From assembly GCF_000687475.1 (NCBI RefSeq), contig NC_057318.1, forward strand, positions 620,001-684,000: a stretch of 64,000 bases of DNA, given 5' to 3'. Below the pieces are notes generated by a model. It did not search any database. It worked only from the letters and a program-made list of their open reading frames with translations, and had not been told where the DNA came from. The stretch's first letter is position 1. Every line of letters begins with the position of its first letter. Both the position numbers and the translations under genes were made by a program. The stretch comes from Ustilaginoidea virens (lineage: Eukaryota > Ascomycota > Sordariomycetes > Hypocreales > Clavicipitaceae). Below are positions 22,420 through 34,389 of the stretch, piece by piece.

Positions 22420-25400
22420 CTGTAGTAGCAAGCTAATCGTATAAAGGATAGGGAAAGAAAATGCAGTAAAAAAATGCTAAGGAAAAACATAAGAAAAACC
22501 TTAGTAAAAGTAAGTTAGTATAAGTTAGCAGGCCCTAAGACCTAGTAACTCGCGGAACCTAGTAAATTTAGGGCCCGGCAGTGGCTTCGTAAGACCGTCA
22601 GCAGGCATACTATTAGTAGGTAAATAGGTAATTTTAACCAAGCCTAGCTGGGCTTGCTCCCTAATATACCGGAATTTTAATAGCGTATGCTTAGTGCGAG
22701 CGTGCTGATTAGGGTCGTTAGAATTCGAAATGGAGCCCTGGTTATCGCAGTATAGCGGTATAGGGCGTAAAATATCAATTTCTAGCTCCTTACAAAGGTT
22801 AGAAAGCTACTATACCTCGCGGATAGTCTCAAGTAATGCATTAGATTCAGCTTCTAAAGTAGATAGCACTACTAAAGAGGCTCGCTTAGAACGCCAGCTA
22901 ATAGGACCACTATTAATAGTAGTAAGGAAGCCTCCAGTAGATTTAGAGGTTTCTTTACAGCCAGCAAAATCGCTATTAGAATAAGCGGTTATAATAGGCT
23001 GTTGATTGCTTTTAGTAGTACTAAAGCAAATAGCTAGGTTCTTAGTGCCTTTAAGGTAGCTAAAGCTGCCTTTTGCAGCATTTAGATGCACATTAGTTGC
23101 TTTGGACATAAACCGGGAGAAGTATTAGGTAGGAAATGCTAGGTCGGGCCTAGTCATCATCATAAGCCACATTATAGTGCCAGTAAGGCTCTGATAAAGG
23201 CTCTGATCGGTAGGGCTAAGATCTTTTCCACTAGATTTATTTAGAATCCCTAGTTAAAGTGGAATTAGCTGAGGTTTAGTATCCTATAAGCCGAATTTAG
23301 CTAAGACCTCTGCTATAAATTGGGCTTGGTGTAGCTACAATAAACCTTCCTTCCTATTCCGTATAATTTATACGCCTAAGAAGAAGGAAGCCAGACCGCG
23401 GTCTTCTATAGCATAGACCTTATGAAATTTCCTTTTTAGCTGGTTAATATAAGTTATATTTGGACCAACTAATAGGCAATCGTCAATATAAGTGACGATA
23501 AAGGTGCTGGTTTGCTTATTATAAAAGACGGCAGCATTAGAAGCCAAAGGTAAAAAACCTTCACTAGAAATCAGGTCTTTTAGCCGGTGTTGCCATTCGC
23601 GGGGTGCTTGTTTTAGCCCGTATAGGGCCTTCTTCAATAAAATAGCTTGCTTTATAGAAGGGTCAAAGCCAGCTTCTTTAAGCAAAGTTAGTAACCGTTG
23701 GCGCTATATATTAGACCAAAGCTTGCTATCAGTTAGTAGACTTTCCGTAAATTCAAGAAATCCATCAGGGATATCCATATAAATAGTCTCAGAAAGTTCG
23801 CTATTTAGGAAGGCGCCTATAAAATCAATTTGCTCTATTTCCCAGTTATTACTAGCAGCCAAAGCCAGTATAACCCTCCAGGTAGGTAGGATAGAGGTAG
23901 AAGCATAGGTATGCTGGAGGTCCTTTCCTTCGACTTGCATAAAGCCCTTGACAACTAATCTAGCCTTATATTTTATAGGCTGATTATTAGCATCCTTTTT
24001 AACCCGAAAAACAGGCCTATTGCGTATAATTTTCCTATCAATAGGAACGCTAGACTTAGGAATAAATTGGAAGACTTTAGTATCCAATAGCTGCTCAAAT
24101 TCCTTAAATAAAGCCTTTATCCAGAGGTCTTTTTCAGGGCTTCGTAGCACATCCTTCCAGCTATTAGGCGTCCCACCAGGGGCCTTTTTAGCTAGCTTAC
24201 GCTTAGCTGCATAGCAGGAATCCCATATCAGGTGGTATAAATCCTGGTTAGGGAATAAGTCAGTAGGGCTGGTAGGGTCAGCAGGGCCAACAGGACCAAT
24301 AGGGCCGGTAAGGTCGGTAGGATTAAGGCTAATAAGGATATTTATAAGGTCATTCTTTGCAGTAGCCGGGGACTGTAGTATAGTACCTTCTGACTTAGGA
24401 AGGTAATCCACAGTGGCATTAGTGTTAGTAATATCATCCGGGGTAGCATTAGTAATGCTAGTAAAATTAGTAGGGTCCGGTATGCTTTCCAGGTCATCCG
24501 GTATAACATTAGTATTGGTAATGTTAGTGAGGTTAGTAGGGTCCGGTATGCTTTCCAGGTCATCCGGTATAGCATTAGTGTTAGTAATGCTAGTAAGGTT
24601 AGTAGAGTTAGTAGGGTCAGGAATGCTTTCTAGGTCATCCAGTATAGCATTAGTGCTAGTAATGCTAGTAAGGTTAGCAGAGTTAGTAGGGTCAGGAATG
24701 CTTTCTAGGTCATCCAGTAAAATAGCAGGTTCTTTACTGCTAAATACCCCCTCTAAACCTGTATTTTGCCCTTTGTGAAAGTCTCCTTCTAGGCCACTAG
24801 AAATAGGGCCTATACCTTCATTTTGGTGGATAAAGGTAATAAAGGTTGTTTTAGTAACAACCTTCTTCTTTAGAAGGTAGACAAGGTAGGTATTAGCATA
24901 GGTCTTTTTAAGTAGCTGAATACCTATATGCCCTAGCCGTACATGCCAAATGCCGGCTAATTGTAATAGCTTCTGATATTCTGTATCAGCTGCTATAAGG
25001 GCAGAAGTAGGGCTAGTAGCCACTACAGGATTTTCGCTAATCGTAATAGCGGAAGGTTAGGTAGTAGGGCTAGTAGCCTCTACAGGTTCCTTACTAGTCG
25101 TAATAGTAGGAACTTCGCTAATTGTAATAGCGGACTCTTTGCTAGTCGTAATAGCGGGAGAGTTGGTAGTAGGGCTAATAGCCTCTACAGGTTCCTTACT
25201 AGTTGCAGTAGTAGGAACGTCGCTAGTCGTAATAGCGAGAGGTTGGGTGGTAGGGCTAGTAGCCTCTACAGGTTCCTTACTAGTCGTAATAGTAGGACCG
25301 GGGATAGTAGGGCTAGTAGCCTCTACTAGTTCCTTACTAGTTGTAATAGTAGGAACGGGGATAGTAGGGCTAGTAGCCTCTACCAGTTCCTTACTAGTTA

Positions 25401-25572
25401 TAATAGTAGGAACGTTACTATTTCGTCTACTAACTAGGCCTTGTATAAGGATAGTTAGGGTGTTCATCTGGGACTTTATATCGTCCATATCTCGCTGTAG
25501 TCGTACAGTAAGATTAGCTTTAGAATTGGAATCCAAAATGGCCTTATAAGTGGAAGGCCTAGACTGTGCCAT
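22420..25572 (-). pseudogene. CopB-3 gag-RT-RNase H frame, protease and integrase deleted
   Basis: Open blocks at 25057-25572, 23704-25023, 23368-23685 and 22810-23109 all lie in the same minus-strand frame, so only a few stop codons, and no frameshift between blocks, interrupt it. It starts at ATG 25570-25572 (MAQSRPSTYKAILDSN). About eight Ser/Thr/Pro repeats of the TSKEPVEATSPTT type follow, then WHVRLGHIGIQLLKKTYANT. That joins directly to YLVYLLKKKVVTKTTFITF at 24890-24895, skipping the integrase core. Next come a linker with five LESIPDPTN units, RT with RPVFRVKKDANNQPIKYKAR and an intact VTYIDDCLLVG, and RNase H (SNSDFAGCKETSKSTGGFL). The element could not integrate on its own protein. 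Confidence 0.88.
24440..24730 (-). repeat. Coding tandem repeat LESIPDPTN in CopB-3 linker
   Basis: Four to five in-frame units of about 60-72 bp encode DDLESIPDPTN...TNTNAI. CopB-1 and CopB-2 have two units, so the array has expanded in this copy or its parent. Confidence 0.8.
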
Positions 25573-25808
25573 TATAGTGGTTAAAAGTCGTTAAAAATAG
25601 TACCAATAACTGTAAGAACAGATGAATAACCAGCTAAATAGCTAGCAAAATAGTCGAGTAACTAGCTGGATAGCTAGTAAATATAGTGGCTAGTAGCCTA
25701 CTATAAAAGGTAACCGCAGAGTATAGCGGCAGGTCTCAGTATAAAAGCACAGATGCCGTAGGCGTTGTGCAAGTCCGTACTATAGCGTTGGTGTTCAAGG
25801 TGCTTATA

Positions 25809-25910
25809 TGGTGCCGTAATATAAAGGTGCCGTAAGTGCCGTAAGTGCCGTAGGTGCCGTGGGTGCCGTAGGTGCCGTAATATAAAAGGTGCCGTAAGTA
25901 CCGTACCAAA
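25809..25910 (-). repeat. CopB-3 leader GTGCCGTAA repeats
   Basis: About eight units of GGTGCCGTA or GTGCCGTAA in tandem. This is a longer run than in CopB-1 and CopB-2. Confidence 0.8.
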
Positions 25911-26289
25911 AGTGCTATAAGTGGGAGAGTATAACAGGTGCCATACAGTGCAGTAGGTAACGTGCACTAGGTGTAAAGGTGTTATACAGTGGTATAGTGT
26001 GGTAGATATCACACTATAAAATCCGTAGGTACTATAGGTTACGCCGAAAATAACGTAAGGTTACGCTAAAAGTGCCGTGAGGTTACGCCGTAAATTGCCG
26101 TCAGGTATGCCGTTGATTGCCGCAGGGTAATACCGTAGGTAATAGAGGGTAAGCCAAAGGTGATAATAGGTAAGCCGAAGGTAATAAGGGTAAGCCAAAG
26201 GTGCCAAAGGATAAGCTATATTAGTAGTACTAATAAGCAAAAAGAGACCAAGGGGTGAACACAAAAGTAGGGTAAAACAAAGAAGTAAA

Positions 26290-26306
26290 AACCCGGGCTC
26301 ATAACC
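26290..26306 (-). other. CopB-3 primer-binding site, initiator tRNA-Met half type
   Basis: Next to the 5' LTR the element strand reads GGTTATGAGCCCGGGTT, complementary to the GGGCTCATAACC anticodon-loop region expected in fungal initiator tRNA-Met. This is the least mutated example in the window. Confidence 0.7.
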
Positions 26307-27042
26307 TATTGCAATTCTCAAGGTCACTATAAAAGCAGAGCCTTACTAGCTAGCTAGATGGCACGAGACTATCTGCGACCTGTGAACTAATCTTAGTATA
26401 ATACTAGATTTTTCACCAAGTCCTAAGACTATACAAGTGCTATAAAGCAGGGCAAGTGTAAAGGCAAGGCAAATATAAGATAACCAGAAAACGCAGGGAA
26501 GGTAAGAAGTTAAGAGGCATATAGTGCATTAACAGACTCGATTGTGCTACCCTTCTACTATCTAGAAAGAAGGGGAAAAGCTATCCTATATATACACGAA
26601 GGAGGGGTGGGCCCAGGCATCCAAGGTAGCCAGTAAGAAAGCTCCCCGTAATACTCGCTATGCCACGTATATAATACGTCAGCAGCCCCACTATATCCAG
26701 CCTTTCCAACCACCCTAACCACCGCACTAGTAACTAGTCACCACACTAGTAACTAGCCACCACGCTAGTGACTACCCACCACACTAGTGGACTAGCCACC
26801 ACACTAGTAGGCCGCCACCACACTAGTAGGCCCACCACGCTAATTTAGCAATACCACACCTTTTTAGCAAGGCCTACCTTACTTGATATACAGTAAATAA
26901 TCCACTGAAAATCCTTAAGGTAAAAGGCAAAGGCCTAAGGTAATACTACCATAAGTCCAAGAGGCGGTATAAGGACTAGAAGGTCAGTAAGCCAGTAGGG
27001 CATTAGGCCAGCAGCCTAGTAGGCTACTATAGGATTTTAACA
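26307..27042 (-). repeat. CopB-3 5' LTR
   Basis: A 736-bp LTR ending TTTTAACA, followed by the target duplication GAATA. Confidence 0.92.
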
Positions 27043-29440
27043 GAATATAGGAAGGGGGTGCCGCTGTTAAGGATGTGGAAGGGGATATTGCCGAATATCG
27101 TCGGAACATTTAATATGCCGGAAGATGTGGCAGAGCTAGCGCCGAAGTTCACTGTGTGCTTTTTGTCAGTCGCCTCGATAGTTAGGGTCCTTATTAATCT
27201 TATTAGGGCCTTTGCTTGACCTAGGCCTGTTGTTGATAGGCCGGAAGCGCCGGTATCTGGTAGGATTCCGCGGAAGGTGTGGTTACCGTAGCGTTCTTCT
27301 TCTAGAAAGGTAGAATTACGGTCTGGTGAGGGCATTCGGAAGGGGTCAATTTGTAGGAAGGTATGTTAGTATAATTTATCTTGTAGGGCTTGTAATGTCT
27401 TAATTGGTGATGCCTCTGTTTGCAGGGGGGCTTGGAAATACTGAGTGGCTGTAATTTGCGGTGCGATAGTGTCCTCTGCATCCCACTGTGTAACATTGGC
27501 CATTATGACTTTGATATCTTTAACGATATCATTAAAATCGGCATCCTCGAGGCTTTGGTCGGCGGGCCCCTTATATTCCTGTAGGAAAATACGGAATTTC
27601 TTGTTATTAGGGGCGGTCCGGTTGGAGCGGTTCTTTAGCTATTATGCCTTTGATTCTTGTTGCTCTTTATTAGTATGGTTGGATGACTAATATCCTGATT
27701 TATTGCAAACGAAGCATCTTTTTTGACGGGGCCTAGCTGGAAAGGCGCGATTCTGTTGTTGCCGTTGATACTGCTGTTGTGAGCCGAATCGGCGTTGAGG
27801 GCGTTGGTGCCGATCGTTGGATTGACCATATCTACGATCTGTGAATAACGCCATATTACTATTAATATCTTCAATATCCTGATGTTGTTGGGGCTGCTGT
27901 TAAAGGAAATAATGCTGTTGAGTCATATGGGTAGTCTTGTAGATGGAAAGGGATCGCCGTAGGTTAGTGGCGAGGCCTTCGAATATAGGGGCATGACGAT
28001 ATAAGGCCTGGCTATACTCAGGGGTATCCCTTATAGCGTTAAGCATTTGCCGATAAAGCTCTGTATTAGCTGTAAAAGGAGGAAAAAGACTATGATATAG
28101 GTGTTGAAGTTCTTCCAATAGGATATTGAGGCATTCTAGCTTTAACTTGTCGGGATGTTTCGCGATAGTTGATTGGAGTGTTATTCTATTCTAATGGTGC
28201 AAATAGAATTGCTCTGTGCTCTCATTTTCGAAATGGCTTTTAACTTTGCGGATTATATCGTTAAAAGTGAGGGTATCACGAATGCGTTCAATATTATTAA
28301 AGTAAAAGGTCTTAGTATCGCCGATGAGCATGATTTGGAAGGCTCTGGCTAATGTATTATCGGGTAATCCTAGTAGGCGGCACTTGCTCTTGAAAGAGAT
28401 GACTTTTGGTATAATAAAGTCATCCATTTTGCCGCTATATCTATCCTCTGTGCGATAGCTGCGCAAGAGGTCAGATATCTTCTTCGATATATTATTAAAC
28501 CCGGCCTCTGCGTAGGCTCTTCGGGTATGATCTTTTTGGTGGTGTTGTTGTTCCGGAGGGTATTCCGGAACGGCTTGTCGGTAGCCTTGCGGTAGGCTGG
28601 CGGGAGCTCTGGCTGGGTCATCCTATAACCCGGGTCGGTCTAGGTTTATCGGTCCTCCCGTTAAGACGGTCCGTTTATCGGCCTGGGTAGGCCGATATTG
28701 ACGGGAAGGGCCAGGTGCCGTGCCTATTTTTGGCACTGTCGGATGAGGCGTTTGGGCCCGATATCTGGTATTACGGGCGGTATTGGCGGCGTTGGCTTGG
28801 AGGGTATTATTATTATTGGGGCCTTCTGTTGAAGGAAGTATATTATTGGGGCCTATGACTCGACCTCTGTTGGGTATGCTATGACCTCGAGGGGCATTGA
28901 GATAGCCGCCTCGGCTAGGGGTATAATTCTTAGGTTGATATAATTGATTGGGTCGGTCTTGTGGGCTGTAATTATCGGCCGTTGCATGTTGTTGATGATG
29001 GGAGCTTTCCCCTGTTTCGAATAGCGGCCTATTGTAAATAGGCGTCTTCCCTTTTGGTTGTAGGGACCGGCCCTTTTCTTGTTCGGTAGGGGCGTGAGGC
29101 TTCTTCGATATAGAGGGGGGGACGATAGGTTGTTGTGACTGTGATCGTGCTATTGGTGTTGCGAATTCCCTTGGCGTTGATAGGGCTTGTGAGTGCCGTA
29201 GCGAGAGCCTTAGTGAGGGTATTCGTATAACTGTTATGGGGGCTTGTGATGATGATGATGAGGGCCTTGTGTGTGTGTGTGAGGGCGTATTTTAAAGTCT
29301 TTGCATCTCTTGCTCGGTATTACCGATGGGTAGTGAGGTTTCCCTGGTAGGGTTGAGCCGGGATAGGAATATACTGCGAGTAAGTTGCCGGGTTACTTCC
29401 TCTTGAGGCTATTATAGATTCTGTTGTTATTGAAGGCATT
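27043..29440 (-). pseudogene. CopA-2 gag, zinc knuckle and protease remnant
   Basis: The protease block 27027-27335 keeps the catalytic ILPDTGASGLSTTGLGQ. Near 27690-27745 a knuckle-like CFVCNKSG followed by SNHTNKEQQ is preserved apart from one Trp/Cys-region stop. Gag is open over 27900-28118, 28191-28466 (MDDFIIPKVISFKSKCRLLG, HFENESTEQFYLHH) and 28370-28621 in shifting frames. The N-terminal gag upstream to about 29440 is Pro/Gln/His-rich and broken. Gag would form the particle and the knuckle bind RNA. Confidence 0.8.
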
Positions 29441-30135
29441 TAAGTAGGGTTGGTGTTATTAGGGAACCCGATACTCTAATATATACGCCGCGTTCTTATA
29501 ATGTTGAGCGGAATTGCTATAAAACCTGAGCGTTAATACGGCGGAATAGGGCCTTATTCCACTCGCTATAATCCTCGTGGAATTATTCCTAGAGATCATC
29601 ATCTAGGTGGGTGTTTTCCTTATAGGTATCTATAAGGAACGCGATACGGTTGTATAGCTGTATATTCGTAGTATTATTAGGGTCGACGGGCTCTATAGTG
29701 TTAGTCTAATTGTCGTTAAAGAGTGAGGCAAATCGTTATATCCTCTTAGGTAGCTCTTGTGGTTGTTGTGATGTTAATAATGATGAGGCTATAGTGTTGA
29801 GATGAGGGTTTGAAGGGGGGGGGGGATGTGTTGTAAGGAGTGTAAGATTCGAAAGGGCTTTTACCATAGTAGTAAAAGAAAGAAAGAATAGGAAGAGGTT
29901 ATAAATCGTTCTTCCTAAATGCTAAGGGTATCTTCAAATATCGTGATATTTAGCGTATCTTATTCTTCCTCATAATAGACGAGGGGAAGGAGAGATTATA
30001 AATTGTTCTCCCTCTGGTTAGTACAGCTGAGAAAGCTTAACTGCCTCTTCGAAATCAATATCTTGCTAATCTGTGATGCACCGTTCTTTACGGGATATAA
30101 TTATCCTGTGAGTGGTGGTTATTACTACTGATCAG
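29441..30135 (-). mobile_element. CopA-2 leader
   Basis: Untranslated leader with an 11-G run (29815-29825) at the position where CopA-0, -4 and -5 also carry G runs of 11-15. No gene is seen. Confidence 0.75.
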
Positions 30136-30476
30136 TATTGATATAAACTCGGGGTACCCAGTTATACGTAGGGTCGCGCGCGTGGTATTATATACCGTGA
30201 GGTCACTAAGTAAAGGATTTATTGACTTTACTAATAACTAAATATCTAAAAGGAAAGAAAGGAAGCAAAAGAGGGTAATTACATAATATGGCCTTTTTGT
30301 GCGTGTGCCGTTGTCACGTGCATCGGCGCAGTTGGGCCGGGCTGCCCGCGTGCCTTACCGGGCTTAGGGGTAAAGGGGCAAAAGGGGCTAAAGTGGCCAC
30401 ATCGTGCGCATCGGGTGTGCGCGGTATATCCGTCGTAATGTGCCCAATTGGGCACCTTGCGACAGCGATTCCGACA
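30136..30476 (-). repeat. CopA-2 5' LTR
   Basis: A 341-bp LTR; the inner edge TGTTGATAT has become TATTGATAT. It ends CGATTCCGACA and is followed by the ATTAG duplication. Confidence 0.92.
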
Positions 30477-33092
30477 ATTAGGGCTGCTATTAAAGGAAAT
30501 AATGCTATTGAGTCATATGGGTAGTCTTATAGATGGAAAGGGATCGCCATAGGTCAGCGGCGAGGCCTTCGAATATAGGGGCATAACGATACAAGGCCTG
30601 GCTACACTTAGGGGTATCCCTTACAGCATTAAGCACTTGCCGATAAAGCTCTATATCAGCTATAAAGGGGGGAAAAAGACTACAATATAGGCGCTAAAGT
30701 TCCTCTAGTAGGATATTAAGGCATTCTAGCTTTAACTTATCGGGATATTTCGCAATAGTTAATTAGAGCGTTATTCTATTCCAATAGTACAAATAGAATT
30801 GCTCTATACTCTCATTCTCGAAATGGCTCTTAACTTTACGGACTATATCGTCAAAAGTAAGGGTATCACAAATGCATTCGATATTGTCAAAGTAATACGT
30901 CTCAGCATCGCTAATTAGCATGATTTAAAAGGCTCTTATAAGTATATAATCGGGCAATCCTAGAAGGCAGCACTTACTCTTAAAAGATACTACCTTTAGT
31001 ACAAAGAAGTCATCCATTTTGCCGCTATATCTATCCTCTATACGATAGCTGCGTAAGAGGTTAGATATCTTCTTTAAAACATCATCAAACCCGGCCTCTA
31101 TATAGGCTCTTCGGATATAATCTTCTTAATAGTATTCCGGAGGGTATTCCAGAACGGCTTATCGGTAGCCTTACGGTAGGCTAGCGGGATCTCTGGCTGG
31201 GTTATCCCATAACCCGGGTCGGTCTAGGTTTACCGGTCCTCCCGTCAAGACGGTCCGTTCATCGGCCTAGGTAGGCCGATAGTACCGGGAGGGGTCCAGT
31301 GCCATACCTATCTTTGGCATTATCGGGTAAGGCATTAGGGCCGGTAGTTAAGGCATTTAAGCCTATAGTTAAGGCATCCGGGCCTATAGGTTGTGGCTGC
31401 GATACCATAATTCGTGATATCTGGCATCAGGGGCAGCTATTTTATCAATATTAGGGGCTTGCCCGGTGCCGCTAGTAGCGGTATATCGGGGAATATTGAT
31501 ATTAGTGGCTTGGAGGGTATCGCCAGCAACTTCGAGGGTATTACTGTCGGCGCTCTCTATTAATTGAAGCACATCATCAGGGCCTATAACCTGGCCTCTG
31601 GTCCTTGTGGGCATGCTATAATTCCGAGGGGTATTGGGATAGCCGCCTCGGCTAGCTCGGCTAGGGGTATAACCCCTAGGATGAAATATTTGGTCGGTCG
31701 GGCTATAGTCATCATCCGTTATATGCTGTTATTATTATCGGGAGCTTTCCCCTATCTCAAATAGCAGCCTGTAAATAGGCGCTTTCCCTTTCTATTATAG
31801 CGGCCGGCCCCTTTCTTCTTCGGTATTAATAGGAATAGGGGCTTTCTTTAACGTAGATAGAGGGATGAGGGGTTGTTGTGCCGTTGGTATTACAAAGTCC
31901 CTGGGGGTCGAAGGGGCTTATAAAGATCTTCGCAAGGGTAATCGCGAGGGTATTTATGACGGCAATCGCGAGGGTATTCGTAACGGTATCCATAAGGGTA
32001 TTCAAACAATTATAGCAGGGAGTGAATTCCTCAAGCTTATAATAGAGGGGGCATCCTGGTTCATTTGCATCTCCCATTCGGTATAAGCAGTAGGGACTAA
32101 TTATTCCCTATCTAGGTTTAACCGGGATATAAAGGTCTTACATACAAGTTAGAGGTCTATTTCTTCTTAAGGCCATTCAGGCATATACTCTTATTGTATG
32201 CAGTGGAGAAGGGTCCTAATTATTGATAATCCTATACTTCCAACATACACCCTACATTCCCATAGGGTTGTTCGGAATTCCTATAGGAGCCGTTTATTAA
32301 TACGGCTGAATAGTTCCTCGGTCCACTCATCACAATCCTTACGGAATTATTCCCATAAATCATCATCCTTCTTATCGCCTATTGTGTAACTATTAATAAG
32401 GTAGGCGATACGATTATATAACTATTCATCCGTAGCATTTATAGGGTCAACTTGGTCTATCGAATCGATCCAGTCTTTTATAATAATCTTAGCGAAAGGG
32501 TTAAGCTTTTCCGGTAGTAATACCTCCATTATGATATTAATAGAGGTAAAGATAAGGTAGAAAAGGCAGAGAGATAAGGAGCATTTAGCGTAGGTATTAA
32601 AAGAAAGTAATTAAAAAAGAGAAATAATTAATAAAGGAAGGTAGTAAATTGATAAAAGAAGGAAGGAAGAAGGAAGCAATTATCAGGCAGGATATTATAG
32701 GCGTTCCAATTGCTTATTTGACTATATATCGGTAAATAGGTCCTTTACTGTTGTGAGGCTCTAAGTCGCTTGCGTAAGAACCTGCATTTATGCCTACTAA
32801 TAGTATCACGATAGATTTAGCATTCCGTAATTCCCGGCACAACCAAAGATATCGTAATATTCAGCGATCGTTACTGACTTACACAATCAATCAGTATGAT
32901 ATTGGCGATTATTCCTCGTAATAGACGAGTAGGGAAGGTTAGACACAATCAATTTATTCCTTAGTCTGTAATATATAAGCCGTTTCGACTAAATTAGGCT
33001 AAATCACGTTCCTTATTAGCACGATCTTTTTAAATCGCCTCTTCTTATTATCCTAGCTAATCTATAAAGTGAACTTCAACTTCACTGATCAG
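30477..33092 (-). pseudogene. CopA-1 gag and leader remnant
   Basis: Resumes CopA-1 after CopA-2. Homology to the gag of CopA-2 runs to about 32530, but every block is cut by stops: the MDDF..VISFKSK segment near 31000 and the Pro-rich N-terminal region with GYPNTPRNYSMP-type residues near 31600. It includes a tandem of 18-bp-like units around GAGGGTATTCGTAACGG (about 31930-32010). The leader (about 32530-33092) differs from that of CopA-2 and has no G run, matching the variant LTR of this copy. Confidence 0.78.
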
Positions 33093-33442
33093 TATTGGTT
33101 GCATCAAGGGGTACCCAGTTGTACGTAGGGTTGCGCGCGTGGTATCAAGTACTGTAAGGTCACCGGTCAAAGGTATGATTACTTCTTTGATTATAACTGA
33201 CTAACTAAGAGGAAAAAAAGGAAGCAAAAGAGTAATTACACGATATGGCCTTTTTATGCGTGCCGCTGTCACGTGCATCGGCGCAGTCGGGCCGGGCTGC
33301 CCGCGTGCCCTACCGGGCTCAGGGGTAAAGGGGCAAAAGGGGCCAAAGTGGCCACATCGTGCGCATCGGGTGTGCGCGGCACATCCGTCGCAATGTGCCC
33401 AATTGGTGCCCAATTGGGCACCTTGCGACAGCGATTCCGACA
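33093..33442 (-). repeat. CopA-1 5' LTR
   Basis: A 350-bp LTR from TATTGGTTGCATC to GCGATTCCGACA, followed by AAAGT. It has a longer palindrome region than CopA-2, with GTGCCCAATTGG repeated. Confidence 0.9.
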
Positions 33443-33447
33443 AAAGT

Positions 33448-33538
33448 GGCCAAAGTGGCCACATCGTGCGCAACGGGTGTGCGCGGCACATCCGTCGCAA
33501 TATACCCAATTGGGCACCTTGCGACAGCGATTCCGACA
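33448..33538 (-). repeat. CopA-0 5' LTR, outer part
   Basis: Completes the LTR broken at 1062: the GC-rich core, the CCAATTGGGCACC half palindrome and the terminus CGATTCCGACA. The next bases, ACTAT (33539-33543), should be the target duplication of CopA-0 in CopA-3; its partner lies outside the window. Confidence 0.85.
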
Positions 33539-34096
33539 ACTATAGCTAAGATCTTTGTATTTGTTGATGGATCCTTTGCTAATAATAAAGATTTAAGCTC
33601 CTAGATTGGTTACGTGATTGTGCTAAGAAATGAGGTAGATACTGCGAATAACGCCTTCTAGCTGACCGGTAATATCATTACTTATAGCTCTATAAAGAGC
33701 AAGCGGGTAATATGTAGCGCACTCGCTTTGGAGTTATATAGTATGGTGCAAGGGGTCGATATCGCATATGCGATAGGCACGACCCTTAATATGATTACTA
33801 GCAGGCTGGGATTGCCGAAGATCCCTATAGTTGTATATATGGATTCGTTTTCGCTATACGAATGCCTAGTTAAGCTAGGCACTACTAAGGAAAAGAGGCT
33901 TATAATAGATATTATAGCCCTACGATAGTTATACGAGCGCTAGGAGGTTTATAAGATCTATTGGATTAATGGGAATAATAATCTCGCCGACGCAATAACT
34001 AAGGGAATGCCTAATAAAGCCCTTAAGATCTTTGTCGACTGAAATTAGGCTGTTATATGTGTGGAAGGGTAGGTAAAGAGGCCGGTCAATATCTGA
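33539..34096 (+). pseudogene. CopA-3 RNase H remnant
   Basis: Plus-strand RNase H of a CopA copy cut at its left by CopA-0. It reads FVFVDGSFANNKDLSS, then ELYSMVQGVDIAYAIGTTLN (33728-33928) and DSFSLYECLVKLGTTKEK, ending after RPVNI at the family stop (34094-34096). It keeps the DGS start of the RNase H fold. At least three stops interrupt it. The rest of this element is outside the window to the left. Confidence 0.85.
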
Positions 34097-34389
34097 CTGC
34101 ATTTGGAAGGTATTGGTGATATAATGGGTGGCAAGTATGTGGATTTTCCTATGTTTAATGTTGTATTTAATGCGGCCGTTTTTCCTATATTTACTACCGC
34201 CCCTTTTTGCCCCTTTGTTTTAGCTGCGATATTCAATATACCGGCTGTACGGTATGATGCCGGCCGCACGGCGCGATAGCGTTATCGGCGGCATAACCTA
34301 TTAAGACTGCGCCGCACTTTTCTTTCTATATGTGCGCCTTATATCCTAGCGATTCTGATGTTTGCTTCTATAAAAAGAGAAGCTGCTAG

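Larger units (their letters stand above)
21667..27042 (-). mobile_element. CopB-3, internally deleted copia element in CopA-2
   Basis: 736-bp LTRs (21667-22402, 26307-27042) are flanked by the duplication GAATA (21662-21666, 27043-27047). The element is 5376 bp against 6510 bp for CopB-1. It lacks protease and the integrase core but keeps gag repeats, linker, RT and RNase H. It has the fewest disabling changes of any element here and is the innermost insertion on its branch, both pointing to a recent arrival. Confidence 0.93.
17971..30476 (-). mobile_element. CopA-2, full-length, nested in CopA-1 and hit by CopB-3
   Basis: 341-bp LTRs (17971-18311 and 30136-30476) are flanked by ATTAG (17966-17970, 30477-30481). 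It sits between the zinc knuckle and gag of CopA-1: the two flanks join to match the uninterrupted sequence of CopA-2 itself near 27870-27910. CopB-3 splits it in the protease. Without CopB-3 it is about 7.1 kb. It is less mutated than CopA-1, with more TG and CA left and longer open stretches. Confidence 0.92.
1063..33442 (-). mobile_element. CopA-1, full-length copia element carrying nested insertions
   Basis: LTRs at 1063-1412 and 33093-33442 have the same length (350 bp) and share the variant inner edge TTGGTTGCATCAAGG. They are bounded by the 5-bp duplication AAAGT (1058-1062, 33443-33447). The body is in three pieces: 1413-4104 (RNase H, RT, integrase end), 16390-17970 (integrase core, protease, zinc knuckle) and 30477-33092 (gag, leader). 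It is interrupted by the CopB tandem (4105-16389) and CopA-2 (17971-30476). Removing the insertions and duplicated bases gives about 7.58 kb. Every coding piece carries stops. Confidence 0.9.

Noticed and set aside
1413..33092. CopA-1 internal pieces first read as three separate truncated elements
   Set aside because: Target duplications AGTTT and ATTAG and continuity with sister copies show that they are one element split by insertions.
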